A stretch of DNA of 64,000 bases from a virus. Shown in pieces: positions 53,668 through 61,811 of this stretch; the first letter of the stretch is position 1; every line of letters begins with the position of its first letter. A model generated the notes under the pieces. The model saw only the letters and a list, made by a program, of their open reading frames with translations, did not search any database and was not told where the DNA came from. Both the position numbers and the translations under genes were made by a program. Location of the stretch: positions 146,612-210,611 of IMG/VR virus record IMGVR_UViG_3300035181_000357. One strand, written 5' to 3'.

Positions 53668-54911
53668 CCCTTCAAAGCACGAACATACATGGACTCAGCT
53701 TTCTCACGAGTCATATTGGGAACACCATCAAACTTCACTGCTGCCATCTTAGCCGCCTGGTCGAGAACAAATTGTGCTTGAGGGTAAGGCTCGTCACAGA
53801 AAGGAAATGCTCTTCCTTGTGCATCAGCCTGGCAGACTTTGACCATACCCTCTAATCCCATCACAGTACGCTTGACAGTGAGTATCGTGCGGACCATAGT
53901 AACATCTCTAAGGTCTCTAGCGGTATGTATCTTGGTGTGGTTGTAGGCCACAGTTTTCATCAGATGCTCTACCTGATGACCGAGACCAAGACGTGCACAG
54001 AAATCGGTAACTGGAACGTCCGCGAGCATCTCATGCCGAGCCATAGAAGGCCACTGCTCTCTAGGCACAAGAGGTTTACCAAAGTCGTGTCCGAGTGCAC
54101 CGTACATCTCGTCGAGAGATGCAGAAAGAGACTGAGCTTTGTCCAGGACCAACATCAAGTGGTTCCAGACATCTCCCTCTGGATGCCAATCTACCTTAGG
54201 TGGCTTCGAACTGTGGTCAACACCAGTCATAGCCGCAACCTCTGGGAACCAGTATCCAAGACAGCCAGTATCGCGAAGATCCTGGAAGAATAGGCTTGGC
54301 TTGACACCCATGAGAGCCTTCTCTAACTCGATGCGAACGCGATCGCTGGACAGGGTCTTGAGCTCATCACGAAGATCGTACATGAGTTTCTTAACCTTTG
54401 GACCGAGAACCCATCTGTCACCTAGCTGTGCATGGAATCTGGCCACTCGAAACACTCGGAGAGGATCCTCAGCAAAGGCATCGGTAACAGCCTCGAGCAC
54501 TCCGTGTAGAGCATGCTCCATGACAACAGGATCGAAGACCTTGAGGCCATCTTTCCCATACCACATGGTGTTGATAGTGAGATCACGACGCTGGGCATCG
54601 AGACCAAAATCGCTGACGACCTCACACTCGAAAGCCTGATGTCCGGTTCCTACCTTCTTCTCAGTACGGCAACAAGCCACCTCGTAGGTAGTGCCACCCA
54701 TCTCGAACAGGTATACAGGAAAGGACTTACCTACAGATTTCATCCCGATGCTCTCGAGGTACTTAGGAGGAGCATCAGTTACGATATCCCAATCCTTTAC
54801 CTCACGACCGAGGAACATGTCTCGGACACACCCACCAACGAAACGAAACTCAAAGTCCGTGTAGTGGTTCAGAGCATCAAGGGCTCTTTTATGTTTGACG
54901 GGGAGAAGCAT
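53664..54911 (-). CDS. cca: CCA-adding tRNA nucleotidyltransferase
   Basis: 415 residues. Class II nucleotidyltransferase motifs: FVGGCVRDMFLGREVKDWDI (G-G and DxD, residues about 24-43), RRDLTINTM (about 108) and EDPLRVFRVARF (about 143). A C-terminal HD-type domain has EGDVWNHLMLVLDKA and GALGHDFGKP. Length and HD domain match bacterial CCA enzymes. It would complete or repair the 3' CCA of tRNAs, notably the tmRNA and tRNAs here that lack an encoded CCA. Codons are G/C-rich. Confidence 0.92.
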   Translation of the reverse strand: MLLPVKHKRALDALNHYTDFEFRFVGGCVRDMFLGREVKDWDIVTDAPPKYLESIGMKSVGKSFPVYLFEMGGTTYEVACCRTEKKVGTGHQAFECEVVSDFGLDAQRRDLTINTMWYGKDGLKVFDPVVMEHALHGVLEAVTDAFAEDPLRVFRVARFHAQLGDRWVLGPKVKKLMYDLRDELKTLSSDRVRIELEKALMGVKPSLFFQDLRDTGCLGYWFPEVAAMTGVDHSSKPPKVDWHPEGDVWNHLMLVLDKAQSLSASLDEMYGALGHDFGKPLVPREQWPSMARHEMLADVPVTDFCARLGLGHQVEHLMKTVAYNHTKIHTARDLRDVTMVRTILTVKRTVMGLEGMVKVCQADAQGRAFPFCDEPYPQAQFVLDQAAKMAAVKFDGVPNMTREKAESMYVRALKG

Positions 54912-54969
54912 AAGAATTCCTACAAATGGTTACATAAGGTATTACTACCTGATATACCATTCTGAACAA

Positions 54970-55155
54970 TCAGTATGTGGAACCCAAGTAGTCGTGGAGT
55001 TTGTTTGCAGCTAACGTCATTTCAACGAAAGCTTCCTGAACCCTAGGATCTGACATAGACCCTGGTGTCTTGTAGAACTTTTCTTTAGCCAGGTGATACT
55101 CATATGCTAGAGCATCCCAGGTTTCTAGGTTACGAGGACTTCTGGTCTCGGTCAT
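54970..55155 (-). CDS. Hypothetical 61-residue helical protein
   Basis: Helical protein with no Cys (EYHLAKEKFYKTPG...EAFVEMTLAANKLHDYL). A 10-bp hairpin lies just upstream. No recognised family. Confidence 0.55.
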   Translation of the reverse strand: MTETRSPRNLETWDALAYEYHLAKEKFYKTPGSMSDPRVQEAFVEMTLAANKLHDYLGSTY

Positions 55156-55173
55156 CAGATCTCACAAAATGAA

Positions 55174-55207
55174 CATGCGTAGGAACCTAGATGATACCCT
55201 ACGCATG
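55174..55207 (-). terminator. Hairpin CATGCGTAGG/CCTACGCATG
   Basis: Perfect 10-bp stem (55174-55183 with 55198-55207), followed on the minus strand by TTCATTTT. Weak terminator or mRNA processing element below the membrane protein gene. Confidence 0.5.
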
Positions 55208-55272
55208 ATCCGGTCTTCAGGAAAGCTGTAACGTTCGAGACCAAATGGAAACTGGTAACAGAGAAGCTAGAC

Positions 55273-55458
55273 CTAGACACCAAACATGGCCTTGAGTGCC
55301 GGGATGATCTCTGAGGAACGGACAAGAAGAACATAGAGGATATAAATCCAGTTGAGCATGAAGTGGAGGACACCCCACCAGAACGAGTGGTTGAGTGAAG
55401 CAGACAGAACTGCCGCGATGATGGCACCAACGAGGCCAGAGGATGATTCATGACTCAT
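55273..55458 (-). CDS. Membrane protein (61 residues)
   Basis: ATG with AAAGGAG upstream. Two hydrophobic segments (GLVGAIIAAVLSASL and WWGVLHFMLNWIYILYVLLV). An overlapping frame in the other register is a shadow. Probably the last gene of the promoter unit starting at 55,830. Confidence 0.65.
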   Translation of the reverse strand: MSHESSSGLVGAIIAAVLSASLNHSFWWGVLHFMLNWIYILYVLLVRSSEIIPALKAMFGV

Positions 55459-55468
55459 AGAGTCTCCT

Positions 55469-55779
55469 TTAATCGTTGTAGATGGTGGCCTTGAGGCCGA
55501 GTTTACGAGTCAGGCCGACGAATTCCCAGCCAATGGGGTTCACCTTCAGAGTTAGTGATAGTATTGCTCATCGCGAACTTCTCCAAGTTGCCCGTGACAT
55601 GGGAAACCATGACGAAGCCCATCGCACGCATCAGGGTAGATCTGGGTCATGAAGCCTTCATCACACGCATCAGGGATCCGGACCAGGTCGAAGTCCTTGC
55701 CAAGATTCGAAATCTCGGTAGTGAAGGTCTTCGTAACCTTGTTGAAGGTGAAGCTCTTGGAACTGACGTAGTGGCCCAT
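55469..55779 (-). pseudogene. Gene broken by two frameshifts
   Basis: The open frame starts at 55779 behind GAGGAG and a TAATCTAGT-class promoter and ends at 55552 after 75 codons. Downstream, other registers read GFVMVSHVTGNLEKFAMS and then NPIGWEFVGLTRKLGLKATI to a TAA at 55469, both with strong coding character. A short duplication (CCTGATGCGTG twice, near 55,640-55,675) marks one break. Decay, or assembly error, explains it better than three separate genes. Confidence 0.55.
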
Positions 55780-55796
55780 GATGTTCTCCTCAGTTC

Positions 55797-55830
55797 ACTA
55801 GATTACTGGTTATCTGAAGTTATGGGTAAC
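55797..55830 (-). promoter_or_regulatory. Phage promoter, RTTRYC-N19-TAATCTAGT class (minus strand)
   Basis: Read on the minus strand: AAAGTTACC with GTTACC at 55830-55825, 19 bp, TAATCTAGT from 55805, then GAGGAG and ATG at 55779. Confidence 0.85.
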
Positions 55831-55858
55831 TTTTTTACACCAATAGGCTGATGGTGAC

Positions 55859-56356
55859 CTAACCTTCCACTTCTTCGATGGTGAACTTGTTGTAGGTGAA
55901 CGCCACAATGTCCCAATAGAACTGCTCGTGCTCGTGAACACGGGAGATACATTTGGACCCCCACTCGGAGGAGTTACGGGCTTCCTGGGTGGCAAACTTC
56001 AGGTCGAACACCGTGGAGCAAAGATCCTTGCTGTCATAGACCTCCGACACACGGCGCTTGGTGGTGGGCAGGTCCACAGTACTCGGTCGATCCTTGAAGG
56101 CGTCGGCAGGAAGTTTCCACTTCTCGACCCACCAGTTGATGTCCTCCTGGGCAGGGTCGATCATTCCGAGACGCTGGATCTCCGCGACCTGCTCGTCGTA
56201 GTCGGCGGTGAACCCCAGCAGGTTCTTGAAACGTGCCCACTTGGAGGGTTCCTGCTTCGTGGCAGGAAACTCTTCCCACTTGGGACAGATGTATTTCTGA
56301 CAGAAGATGGCGTATCCCATGTCGTTAGGCTCCTGGGCAGGATCAGGTGGGTTCAT
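55859..56356 (-). CDS. Hypothetical 165-residue protein
   Basis: ATG 56356, with no Shine-Dalgarno of its own; a 21-codon frame beginning at ATG 56408, behind CTGGAGG, overlaps the start, so translation may be coupled. Trp/Lys/Glu-rich helical protein (WWVEKWKLPADAF). No family recognised. Driven by the promoter at 56,458. Confidence 0.6.
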   Translation of the reverse strand: MNPPDPAQEPNDMGYAIFCQKYICPKWEEFPATKQEPSKWARFKNLLGFTADYDEQVAEIQRLGMIDPAQEDINWWVEKWKLPADAFKDRPSTVDLPTTKRRVSEVYDSKDLCSTVFDLKFATQEARNSSEWGSKCISRVHEHEQFYWDIVAFTYNKFTIEEVEG

Positions 56357-56408
56357 AAGATGTCGGGTTTGACTGGATAGAAATCATTTCCAGTAGCCGA
56401 TTGAACAT
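56343..56408 (-). CDS. 21-residue leader peptide
   Basis: ATG 56408 follows TGGAGGAACCACC and the promoter box. Product MFNRLLEMISIQSNPTSYEP plus one residue; its end overlaps the start of the next gene in another frame. A leader that couples translation of the 165-residue protein is plausible. Confidence 0.45.
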   Translation of the reverse strand: MFNRLLEMISIQSNPTSYEPT

Positions 56409-56424
56409 GGTGGTTCCTCCAGGC

Positions 56425-56458
56425 ACTAGATTACTTGGTAATCCACGAAATGGATAAC
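56425..56458 (-). promoter_or_regulatory. Phage promoter, RTTRYC-N19-TAATCTAGT class (minus strand)
   Basis: GTTATC at 56458-56453, 19 bp, TAATCTAGT from 56433, on the minus strand, upstream of CTGGAGG and ATG at 56408. Confidence 0.85.
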
Positions 56459-56459
56459 T

Positions 56460-56699
56460 TTATTCGTCGATTCCACCCTCGAGATCCCAGTCCCGAAACT
56501 GTTCCTGGATGGCTTCGACCATGGTTTGGTCATCCATATCAAAATCCTGGATGGTCTTTCGGATCTCGCCCAGCCGATATTCAGATGTCGTCAATCGTTG
56601 GGACAGATAATGGATCAATTCGACCTGTTCATCGTAGGTCTTCGCCCTGGCCGGAATTCGCTCAAACAACGGAGTTTCTCCAGGATCATTCCTATTCAT
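56460..56699 (-). CDS. Hypothetical 79-residue helical protein
   Basis: Start taken at ATG 56699 behind TTGGAGG; a TTG four codons upstream lies in the ribosome binding site. Helical, acidic (TYDEQVELIHYLSQRLTTSE). Behind a TAATAT variant of the promoter. Confidence 0.65.
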   Translation of the reverse strand: MNRNDPGETPLFERIPARAKTYDEQVELIHYLSQRLTTSEYRLGEIRKTIQDFDMDDQTMVEAIQEQFRDWDLEGGIDE

Positions 56700-56713
56700 A
56701 TCAACCTCCAAAC

Positions 56714-56748
56714 CCTATATTACAGATCTATGGAGTCAAGGCCGTAAC
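56714..56748 (-). promoter_or_regulatory. Phage promoter variant, GTTACG-N20-TAATAT (minus strand)
   Basis: Same class by sequence, but spacing is 20 rather than 19 bp. GTTACG at 56748-56743 and TAATAT from 56722. It overlaps the end of the upstream gene. Confidence 0.5.
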
Positions 56749-56967
56749 AAATCGACCGTCCTTGGTATTATACACGAACTTGACGGACTTCCCCTGGATC
56801 GTCATTTCATAAATACCTTTATCGGGTTCTTTCTGAATCAACTTGGCTTTATAGAATTGGTCACGGATATCCCACATCTCAGATGCAGTTACCAGGATAC
56901 CATAACGTTGAAACAGTCGTTCTCGAAAGTGAACACTATCGTGTTGGCTTACGATTTTTAGAGGCAT
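56728..56967 (-). CDS. Hypothetical 79-residue protein
   Basis: Alpha/beta protein with two terminal beta strands (KFVYNTKDGRFVTAL) and a central helical part (RERLFQRYGILV). The shape is toxin/RelE- or DUF4258-like, but no catalytic residues stand out. Coupled closely to the upstream gene (7 bp). Confidence 0.55.
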   Translation of the reverse strand: MPLKIVSQHDSVHFRERLFQRYGILVTASEMWDIRDQFYKAKLIQKEPDKGIYEMTIQGKSVKFVYNTKDGRFVTALTP

Positions 56968-56974
56968 ATGACTC

Positions 56975-57424
56975 CTAGAGCAAGGAAGGCTGAGTAGCCT
57001 CCAACACTACTACCTTGGAATCTGACACGTCGTTGAATCCAGAGAGACGAACATTCAACCTAATTTCAGTTAGTTCCTCATCTGTAGCCACATCCAGTAC
57101 AGATTTTAATTGCCCTGTTCCCATCATCAGAGTCCTGATGAACTTCTTCCCAGAATACAGACTTAATGAGATAAAATAATCTTCAGATTCTGAACCATCG
57201 ATCTCGTAGGAGATCTCAGTCTTCTCAGATTTCTTAATAGCATCCAGTTTCTTGATCACAGGACAGGCACCAGCTTTAAGCTTCTGTGTCAGACCTTGTT
57301 CTCCCAGATGTTTCCAGGATAGAGCAAAGTTGTCCTTGAATGCAGTTAATACTGGAATAGCTTCGTTCAGAAATGACTTTGGATACTGGGCCCAGTTCTT
57401 AGGTGGATTATCGACTGTGTACAT
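56975..57424 (-). CDS. Hypothetical 149-residue protein
   Basis: N-terminal helical half (FLNEAIPVLTAFKDNFALSW), C-terminal beta-rich half (DYFISLSLYSGKKFIRTLMM). No recognised fold. Not preceded by a strong promoter box. Confidence 0.6.
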   Translation of the reverse strand: MYTVDNPPKNWAQYPKSFLNEAIPVLTAFKDNFALSWKHLGEQGLTQKLKAGACPVIKKLDAIKKSEKTEISYEIDGSESEDYFISLSLYSGKKFIRTLMMGTGQLKSVLDVATDEELTEIRLNVRLSGFNDVSDSKVVVLEATQPSLL

Positions 57425-57450
57425 AGATGCCTCAACTAAGTTATCACAAG

Positions 57451-57651
57451 CTATTTGGATCTATATAAAATTGTAGGTCGAATCTGACCTGTCTTACTTA
57501 GTTCGGAAATAGCAGCAGTAAAATGTGGATTCTTAATCTCTGGATGGATCTGCATGCTCACTCGATAAGTTGGGACATACTTTGACCCATGGATATATGT
57601 CATCCTATCTGCTGTGTATATGAATGCAACCTTAACGATTATTCCGATCAT
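57451..57651 (-). CDS. Hypothetical 66-residue protein
   Basis: ATG overlaps the hemerythrin stop (ATGA), so it is translationally coupled to it. Basic beta-type sequence (MIGIIVKVAFIYTADR). Unknown; possibly a partner of the hemerythrin. Confidence 0.55.
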   Translation of the reverse strand: MIGIIVKVAFIYTADRMTYIHGSKYVPTYRVSMQIHPEIKNPHFTAAISELSKTGQIRPTILYRSK

Positions 57652-58007
57652 TGGTTTCTAATAATCCAGGAGGCTAGTACCCGGTCATATCTGTCTATGT
57701 GTTCTAAAAGTTCCATTCTCATCTGTTCAATCCTCAGATCATCCATATCAAAGATGTTAGCATTCATATTATCCCGGATTCTATTATGTTCCAGGATATG
57801 TATCTCTAGATGTTTGATTGGATAGTTCAGTTGGAACATCAATGATTCTTCATGTCTAAAGTGGGTGGTCGTATAGTCTACCAAACTATCAATTATCTTA
57901 CCTATATTTTGTTTATCGGTCTGGATTTGGGTAAGAAATAGAAGGATCTCCCGATGCTCTCTGTCTATAATATCAACACCAAGTATCGGGAGATCTCTGT
58001 ATAACAT
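57648..58007 (-). CDS. Hemerythrin-domain protein, copy 2
   Basis: 119 residues with complete ligand spacing: H18, H49-x3-E53, an HxxxH pair at 66/70 or 70/74, and H103-x4-D108. Only weakly similar in sequence to copy 1 at 45,249, so the two are old paralogues or separate acquisitions. Binding of O2 or iron is expected from the family. It lies in a minus-strand run after an HNH gene. Confidence 0.8.
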   Translation of the reverse strand: MLYRDLPILGVDIIDREHREILLFLTQIQTDKQNIGKIIDSLVDYTTTHFRHEESLMFQLNYPIKHLEIHILEHNRIRDNMNANIFDMDDLRIEQMRMELLEHIDRYDRVLASWIIRNQ

Positions 58008-58013
58008 AATAAT

Positions 58014-58522
58014 TTACCTCGAGGCCGCTGCCTCTACTTCACGATGGAACTCTTCGTAGAGCAGATGCTTAGAATGCTTGATAGGACCTTTGAGCTTCAT
58101 ACCTGCCTGCTCTGGAGTACGATTACCCTTTCGCTGGTTACACTCGAAGCAACAACCAACCAAGTTGTTCCAGGCAGTTAAACCACCCTGAGCTCTTGGA
58201 AGAACGTGGTCGATGGTAGTCGCCTTGTTCTTACAGTCGTCGTACTGACAGACGTGATGATCTCGCTTCAAGATTCCTCTACCAAGCGTACCAGTCCGCA
58301 TCTTGATGTCTGATGGGACTCGAGCATGTGGGTAGATGATCGCACGAAATGGCAAGTACTGAGAGATTACGGCACTACGCTCCCAAGTCTTGAGGTCCAA
58401 GATAACAGCTCGGCCCTTAGCGATTGCCTTTAGAGCTTGCTGTCTGCAAACCTTCAACATTGGAAGAAAGTTATTATCCAAAGCGATTACCGTATTGTCG
58501 TTTCTACTAATTGTCTTTGACA
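58014..58522 (-). CDS. HNH endonuclease
   Basis: Start taken at ATG 58522 behind GAGAGG; the longer frame from 58577 overlaps a likely promoter (TAATAACTAG near 58,548). 169 residues. HNH motif in the centre: KRDHHVCQYDDCKNK, TIDHVLPRAQGGLTAWNNLV, CCFECNQRKGN (residues about 84-134), with four metal Cys. Similar proteins in phages are free-standing nucleases or homing-type enzymes. It neighbours the intein-split guaC gene, so a role in its mobility is possible. Confidence 0.85.
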
Positions 58523-58586
58523 TGTAGATTCCTCTCACATATCTAGTTATTACCGTGCCATTATGAAGAACAGACAAGTCTATATT

Positions 58587-59300
58587 TTAAGATCGTCCGA
58601 AAACTTCATTAAGTTGCTGACTGACTCGAACAAAAGTAGTTCTCTTAGGGAGTTCTTTAAGACTGTATGCACCAACATAGGTACAAGTGCTACGGATCCC
58701 ACCTAGAATTTGTTGGACAGTTGCTGAGACTGGGCCACGATATTCAACTTCAACAGTCTTACCTTCTGATGCTCGATAATTCGCAACCCCACCAGCATGT
58801 TTGGTCATAGCTGTATCAGAGCTCATCCCATAGAATTGAACGGTATGTCGTATATCATTACCATACTGCTTGATCAGAATCTCATTCATTGGGCAGTCTT
58901 TATTGACGTTCTTGACCTGGGAACTCATGACTTCGTTAGTTTCATACACTCTTGAGACTACTTGTCCACCACCCTCTTCGTGCCCACTGAGCATTCCACC
59001 GAGCATAACAAAGTCAGCGTTTGCTCCGAAGGCTTTAGCCACATCTCCTGGGCAAGTACATCCACCATCTGCCATGATATGACCAGCTAGACCGTGGGCA
59101 GCATCAGCACACTCGATAACAGCAGATAATTGTGGATACCCTACACCAGTTAGTTTACGAGTAGTACATACAGAATTGTGTACTAAAATACCATCTACAT
59201 TATAAGAGTGATCTTCCTCGACTTCTAGATCATACACTGATTCAGTATTCTTTAATTCTATTATGGAATCTATATCAATCAGTTCATAGTTAGATAACAT
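58587..59300 (-). CDS. guaC: C-terminal intein fragment plus C-terminal half of GMP reductase
   Basis: 237 residues. Residues 1-42 are a C-terminal intein fragment ([21 protein letters not shown], conserved block F/G and ending His-Asn). Ser43 begins the C-extein [19 protein letters not shown], the catalytic Cys loop of GMP reductase. It runs on with [33 protein letters not shown] and [12 protein letters not shown]. Trans-splicing with the N-fragment (59,583-60,461) would restore GMP reductase, which converts GMP to IMP. Confidence 0.9.
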   Translation of the reverse strand: MLSNYELIDIDSIIELKNTESVYDLEVEEDHSYNVDGILVHNSVCTTRKLTGVGYPQLSAVIECADAAHGLAGHIMADGGCTCPGDVAKAFGANADFVMLGGMLSGHEEGGGQVVSRVYETNEVMSSQVKNVNKDCPMNEILIKQYGNDIRHTVQFYGMSSDTAMTKHAGGVANYRASEGKTVEVEYRGPVSATVQQILGGIRSTCTYVGAYSLKELPKRTTFVRVSQQLNEVFGRS

Positions 59301-59614
59301 TCTAATTCCTCCATAACACTATTATACTCCTTCGTTTTATTCCTGAAATCATATTCCCATATTATAAATAAACGAATATTATGTTTCCCCGAGAATTCTT
59401 CCTTAAGAAGATCTCTCTGCTTTTTATATCTCTGGATACTATTTAAGGGTTTCAGATTATCCCCGAAGAATCTAGGATTTCCATGCCAATAATCCCCATG
59501 TATTTCTATTAGGACTCTCTTTTCTTTACTACCAAAATCATACTGATATCCACCGATTATTGGACTATATATGAAAGAATATCTATTTAATACCTCTGAA
59601 TCTGGTAGTTGATT
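59279..59614 (-). pseudogene. Vsr-like homing endonuclease frame lying between intein halves
   Basis: Open for 112 codons with no good start codon; overlaps both intein halves. Reads LPDSEVLNRYSFIYSPIIGG, VLIEIHGDYWHGNP, then SIQRYKKQRDLLKEEF and IIWEYDF, the E/D-H-D-x-W-H pattern of Vsr-type and fractured-gene homing endonucleases. It is in the +1 register relative to both halves, which are in the same register as each other. Either translated by frameshift from the N-fragment or decayed. Confidence 0.7.
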
Positions 59615-60461
59615 TTAATAATAGATGGGTATCTTTATCTAATTTATCAGCAGATACCCAATACCCATAATTATGAATATTATCATCTGTCAGAGATTCT
59701 CTATCCAGTTTGTTAACAACATAAAATTCATGATTAGGTGTACATTTGATATTATTTATTTTTAATAAAGTATCTCTGTTCTTAAATTCAAATTTATGTA
59801 ATATCTTCCTAAATCTATTCTGATGAGTCAAGACCATATCATCTAGTTCGATGTCAACAATCCTTTTAAATCCATCTCCAGTTAATACCATAGAATCAGC
59901 TGTAAAACAACCTGGACCAATACCAACTTTAATAACATCAGCACCAGCGAACAACAAAGCCTCTGTGATATCTGGGGTCACTACGTTACCAGCGATTATA
60001 GCTATGTCTGGATTCTCATCACGTAATGTCTTGACTAGGTCCACGAATTTCTGGCTATAACCATTAGCTACATCTAGACATAACCATTTGGTGTATCCAC
60101 CCTGTCTCTTAAATTCCTTGTACTTTAACTGATCTTCTTCAGATGTACCTAGGCTATATACAAAGCTATCGTACATGTTTCTGTATTTAACGTAATTAAA
60201 TACTTTAATCAACTCTTCTACTGAATAGTGTTTGGTCAAGCATGTCATCATACTGAACTCAGCGAGAGCCAGGGCCATCTTAGGTGTCCCTACTCCATCC
60301 ATGTTGGCAGCTACTATTGGAACTCCATGATATTCCTGCTTGGAATTGCGGAGTATATATTTCTTCTGAAGATCCACTTCGTTTCTAGATCCTAGAGATG
60401 ATCTATGTGGGACGAACAGAACGTCCTTAAAATCTAGCTTGATATCGTCGATAATCCTCAT
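59583..60461 (-). CDS. guaC: N-terminal half of GMP reductase plus N-terminal intein fragment
   Basis: 292 residues. Residues 1-184 are the N-extein: KLDFKDVLFVPHRSSLGSR, GVPIVAANMDGVG, LTKHYSVEEL, LCLDVANGYS, IIAGNVVTPD and VIKVGIGPG. Cys185 starts a 108-residue intein N-fragment (CFTADSMVLTGDGFKRIVDI, later CTPNHEFYVV with block B TxxH-like). The insertion is directly before the SVCTTR active-site loop. Start overlaps the stop of the upstream exonuclease gene (ATGA). Confidence 0.9.
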   Translation of the reverse strand: MRIIDDIKLDFKDVLFVPHRSSLGSRNEVDLQKKYILRNSKQEYHGVPIVAANMDGVGTPKMALALAEFSMMTCLTKHYSVEELIKVFNYVKYRNMYDSFVYSLGTSEEDQLKYKEFKRQGGYTKWLCLDVANGYSQKFVDLVKTLRDENPDIAIIAGNVVTPDITEALLFAGADVIKVGIGPGCFTADSMVLTGDGFKRIVDIELDDMVLTHQNRFRKILHKFEFKNRDTLLKINNIKCTPNHEFYVVNKLDRESLTDDNIHNYGYWVSADKLDKDTHLLLKSTTRFRGIK

Positions 60462-61165
60462 CTAACAACCTTAGTTTTGAATCCGCATTCTGCACACTCG
60501 GTCTGAACATTATCGCCAAGATCCTTCATCGTCAGACTCCAGATACGGGCATCAGCATCCCATTTATATCCTCTGTCCTTAGCCAGATCTTTCTTAGAGA
60601 AGGGAAGATCGAGAGCAAAGATCTTAACAGTAGGAGCAAGAGCCATCTTTATGGCTTCATCCTCATCATACTTGAAATAAATCTGCAACATAGTCAAGAC
60701 ATCGGTAACGGCTCGATGTGGGTATGGGTTTAGAAAATTGTGATCGGCCGCTAAATATACCAATTTCTTAGAGAACTTATATTCATCAAATGGAATATCT
60801 TCCATAGTGTCTACCCATAGCTTCTCTACAGGTGTTAGACCAAGCCTCTTGCATGCATTCTCATACATAATCTTATCATATGATCGTCCATTATGAGCTA
60901 GGATATAGTCAACACTTTCCATGGCTTTAGACAGAGTCCTTATAGAAGGTTCCTCTGCATATCCATATGTGTTGACCATCCCGATATTGAAGCTACTAAC
61001 TTTCTGAGCACCAGGGGTAAGTACTTTCTCATCCTGGTGTATTAAAAAGCTGCGCATATCTATTATCGATTTATCTGCAAATCTTATGTATCCTATCTCT
61101 AGGATACGATCGTTAACAAGATCTAGTCCTGTAGTTTCAAAATCTAATGCCAAACCAATTTTCAT
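60458..61165 (-). CDS. DnaQ-like 3'-5' exonuclease with C-terminal zinc-finger
   Basis: 235 residues. Exo I ALDFETTGLD (DxE, residues 8-10), Exo II ILAHNGRSYDKIMY (about 90), Exo III HRAVTDVLTM (HxxxxD, about 150). C-terminal ECAECGFKTK has CxxC. A DEDDh exonuclease for proofreading or RNA/DNA trimming. It precedes guaC with ATGA overlap. Confidence 0.85.
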   Translation of the reverse strand: MKIGLALDFETTGLDLVNDRILEIGYIRFADKSIIDMRSFLIHQDEKVLTPGAQKVSSFNIGMVNTYGYAEEPSIRTLSKAMESVDYILAHNGRSYDKIMYENACKRLGLTPVEKLWVDTMEDIPFDEYKFSKKLVYLAADHNFLNPYPHRAVTDVLTMLQIYFKYDEDEAIKMALAPTVKIFALDLPFSKKDLAKDRGYKWDADARIWSLTMKDLGDNVQTECAECGFKTKVVR

Positions 61166-61219
61166 ATAGAATCCCCAGGATGAAAAACATCTGAATCTCT
61201 TAAAAGGAGATCTTAATCA

Positions 61220-61411
61220 TTACTTTCGTACTTTCTTCTGAGCTCGTCGAGTCAAAGCCTGGATAGTACGTCTCTGATGTCTATTCATCTTAGACAGATC
61301 GATAGCTGGTTGTTCTGGCTCCGGATCTGGTGTATTTGGCTGTTCTGTTAACAGATTTATGTCCTCAGATAATTGATTCAGATTTCTAACCTCGGATACA
61401 TCAGGATGCAT
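61220..61411 (-). CDS. Hypothetical 63-residue basic-tailed protein
   Basis: Pro/Glu-rich middle (NTPDPEPEQPAIDL) and a Lys/Arg-rich C-terminal helix (RHQRRTIQALTRRAQKKVRK). Probably nucleic-acid binding; no family. Confidence 0.55.
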   Translation of the reverse strand: MHPDVSEVRNLNQLSEDINLLTEQPNTPDPEPEQPAIDLSKMNRHQRRTIQALTRRAQKKVRK

Positions 61412-61802
61412 ATTTTCCAGCCCTTCCAGCTAAGAACTCAGTTACGAGATGGGTGAAATTCCTATCGACAGTCCACCCATCATTGTATGATAGTCCATAC
61501 AGTTCCATCAAGGTACTAAGATCATATGATAATACCAGATCATTTAGAAACTGCTTCAGAAGGTTATGGTCATCATATGCCTCACTAACCCGATAGATAA
61601 TCGTTTGATCCTCACAGTTGTTGAAAAACTGTGCGAAAGAGTTTCTAATCTCATTCTCTGATAACAGAGTTAGTCGTACTGGTTCTCTCGGACTCTGGGG
61701 CTCAGAGATCTTGAGTTCATCTGTTGGAGTCTCCATTGTTACTTCTGGATCCAAAGCCTTCCACCAACGAACGATTTGGTTTGTCCATTCTTTCATTACC
61801 AT
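61401..61802 (-). CDS. Hypothetical 133-residue protein
   Basis: AGGAGAAAC upstream. Acidic helical protein (IYRVSEAYDDHNLLKQFLND). Overlaps the next gene by 11 bp. Unknown. Confidence 0.6.
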   Translation of the reverse strand: MVMKEWTNQIVRWWKALDPEVTMETPTDELKISEPQSPREPVRLTLLSENEIRNSFAQFFNNCEDQTIIYRVSEAYDDHNLLKQFLNDLVLSYDLSTLMELYGLSYNDGWTVDRNFTHLVTEFLAGRAGKYAS

Positions 61803-61811
61803 TTGTTTCTC

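Noticed and set aside
55155-55451. 98-codon minus-strand frame overlapping the membrane protein at 55,273
   Set aside because: The overlapping frame has a better ribosome binding site and membrane helices; this one has Ser/Phe-rich shadow composition.
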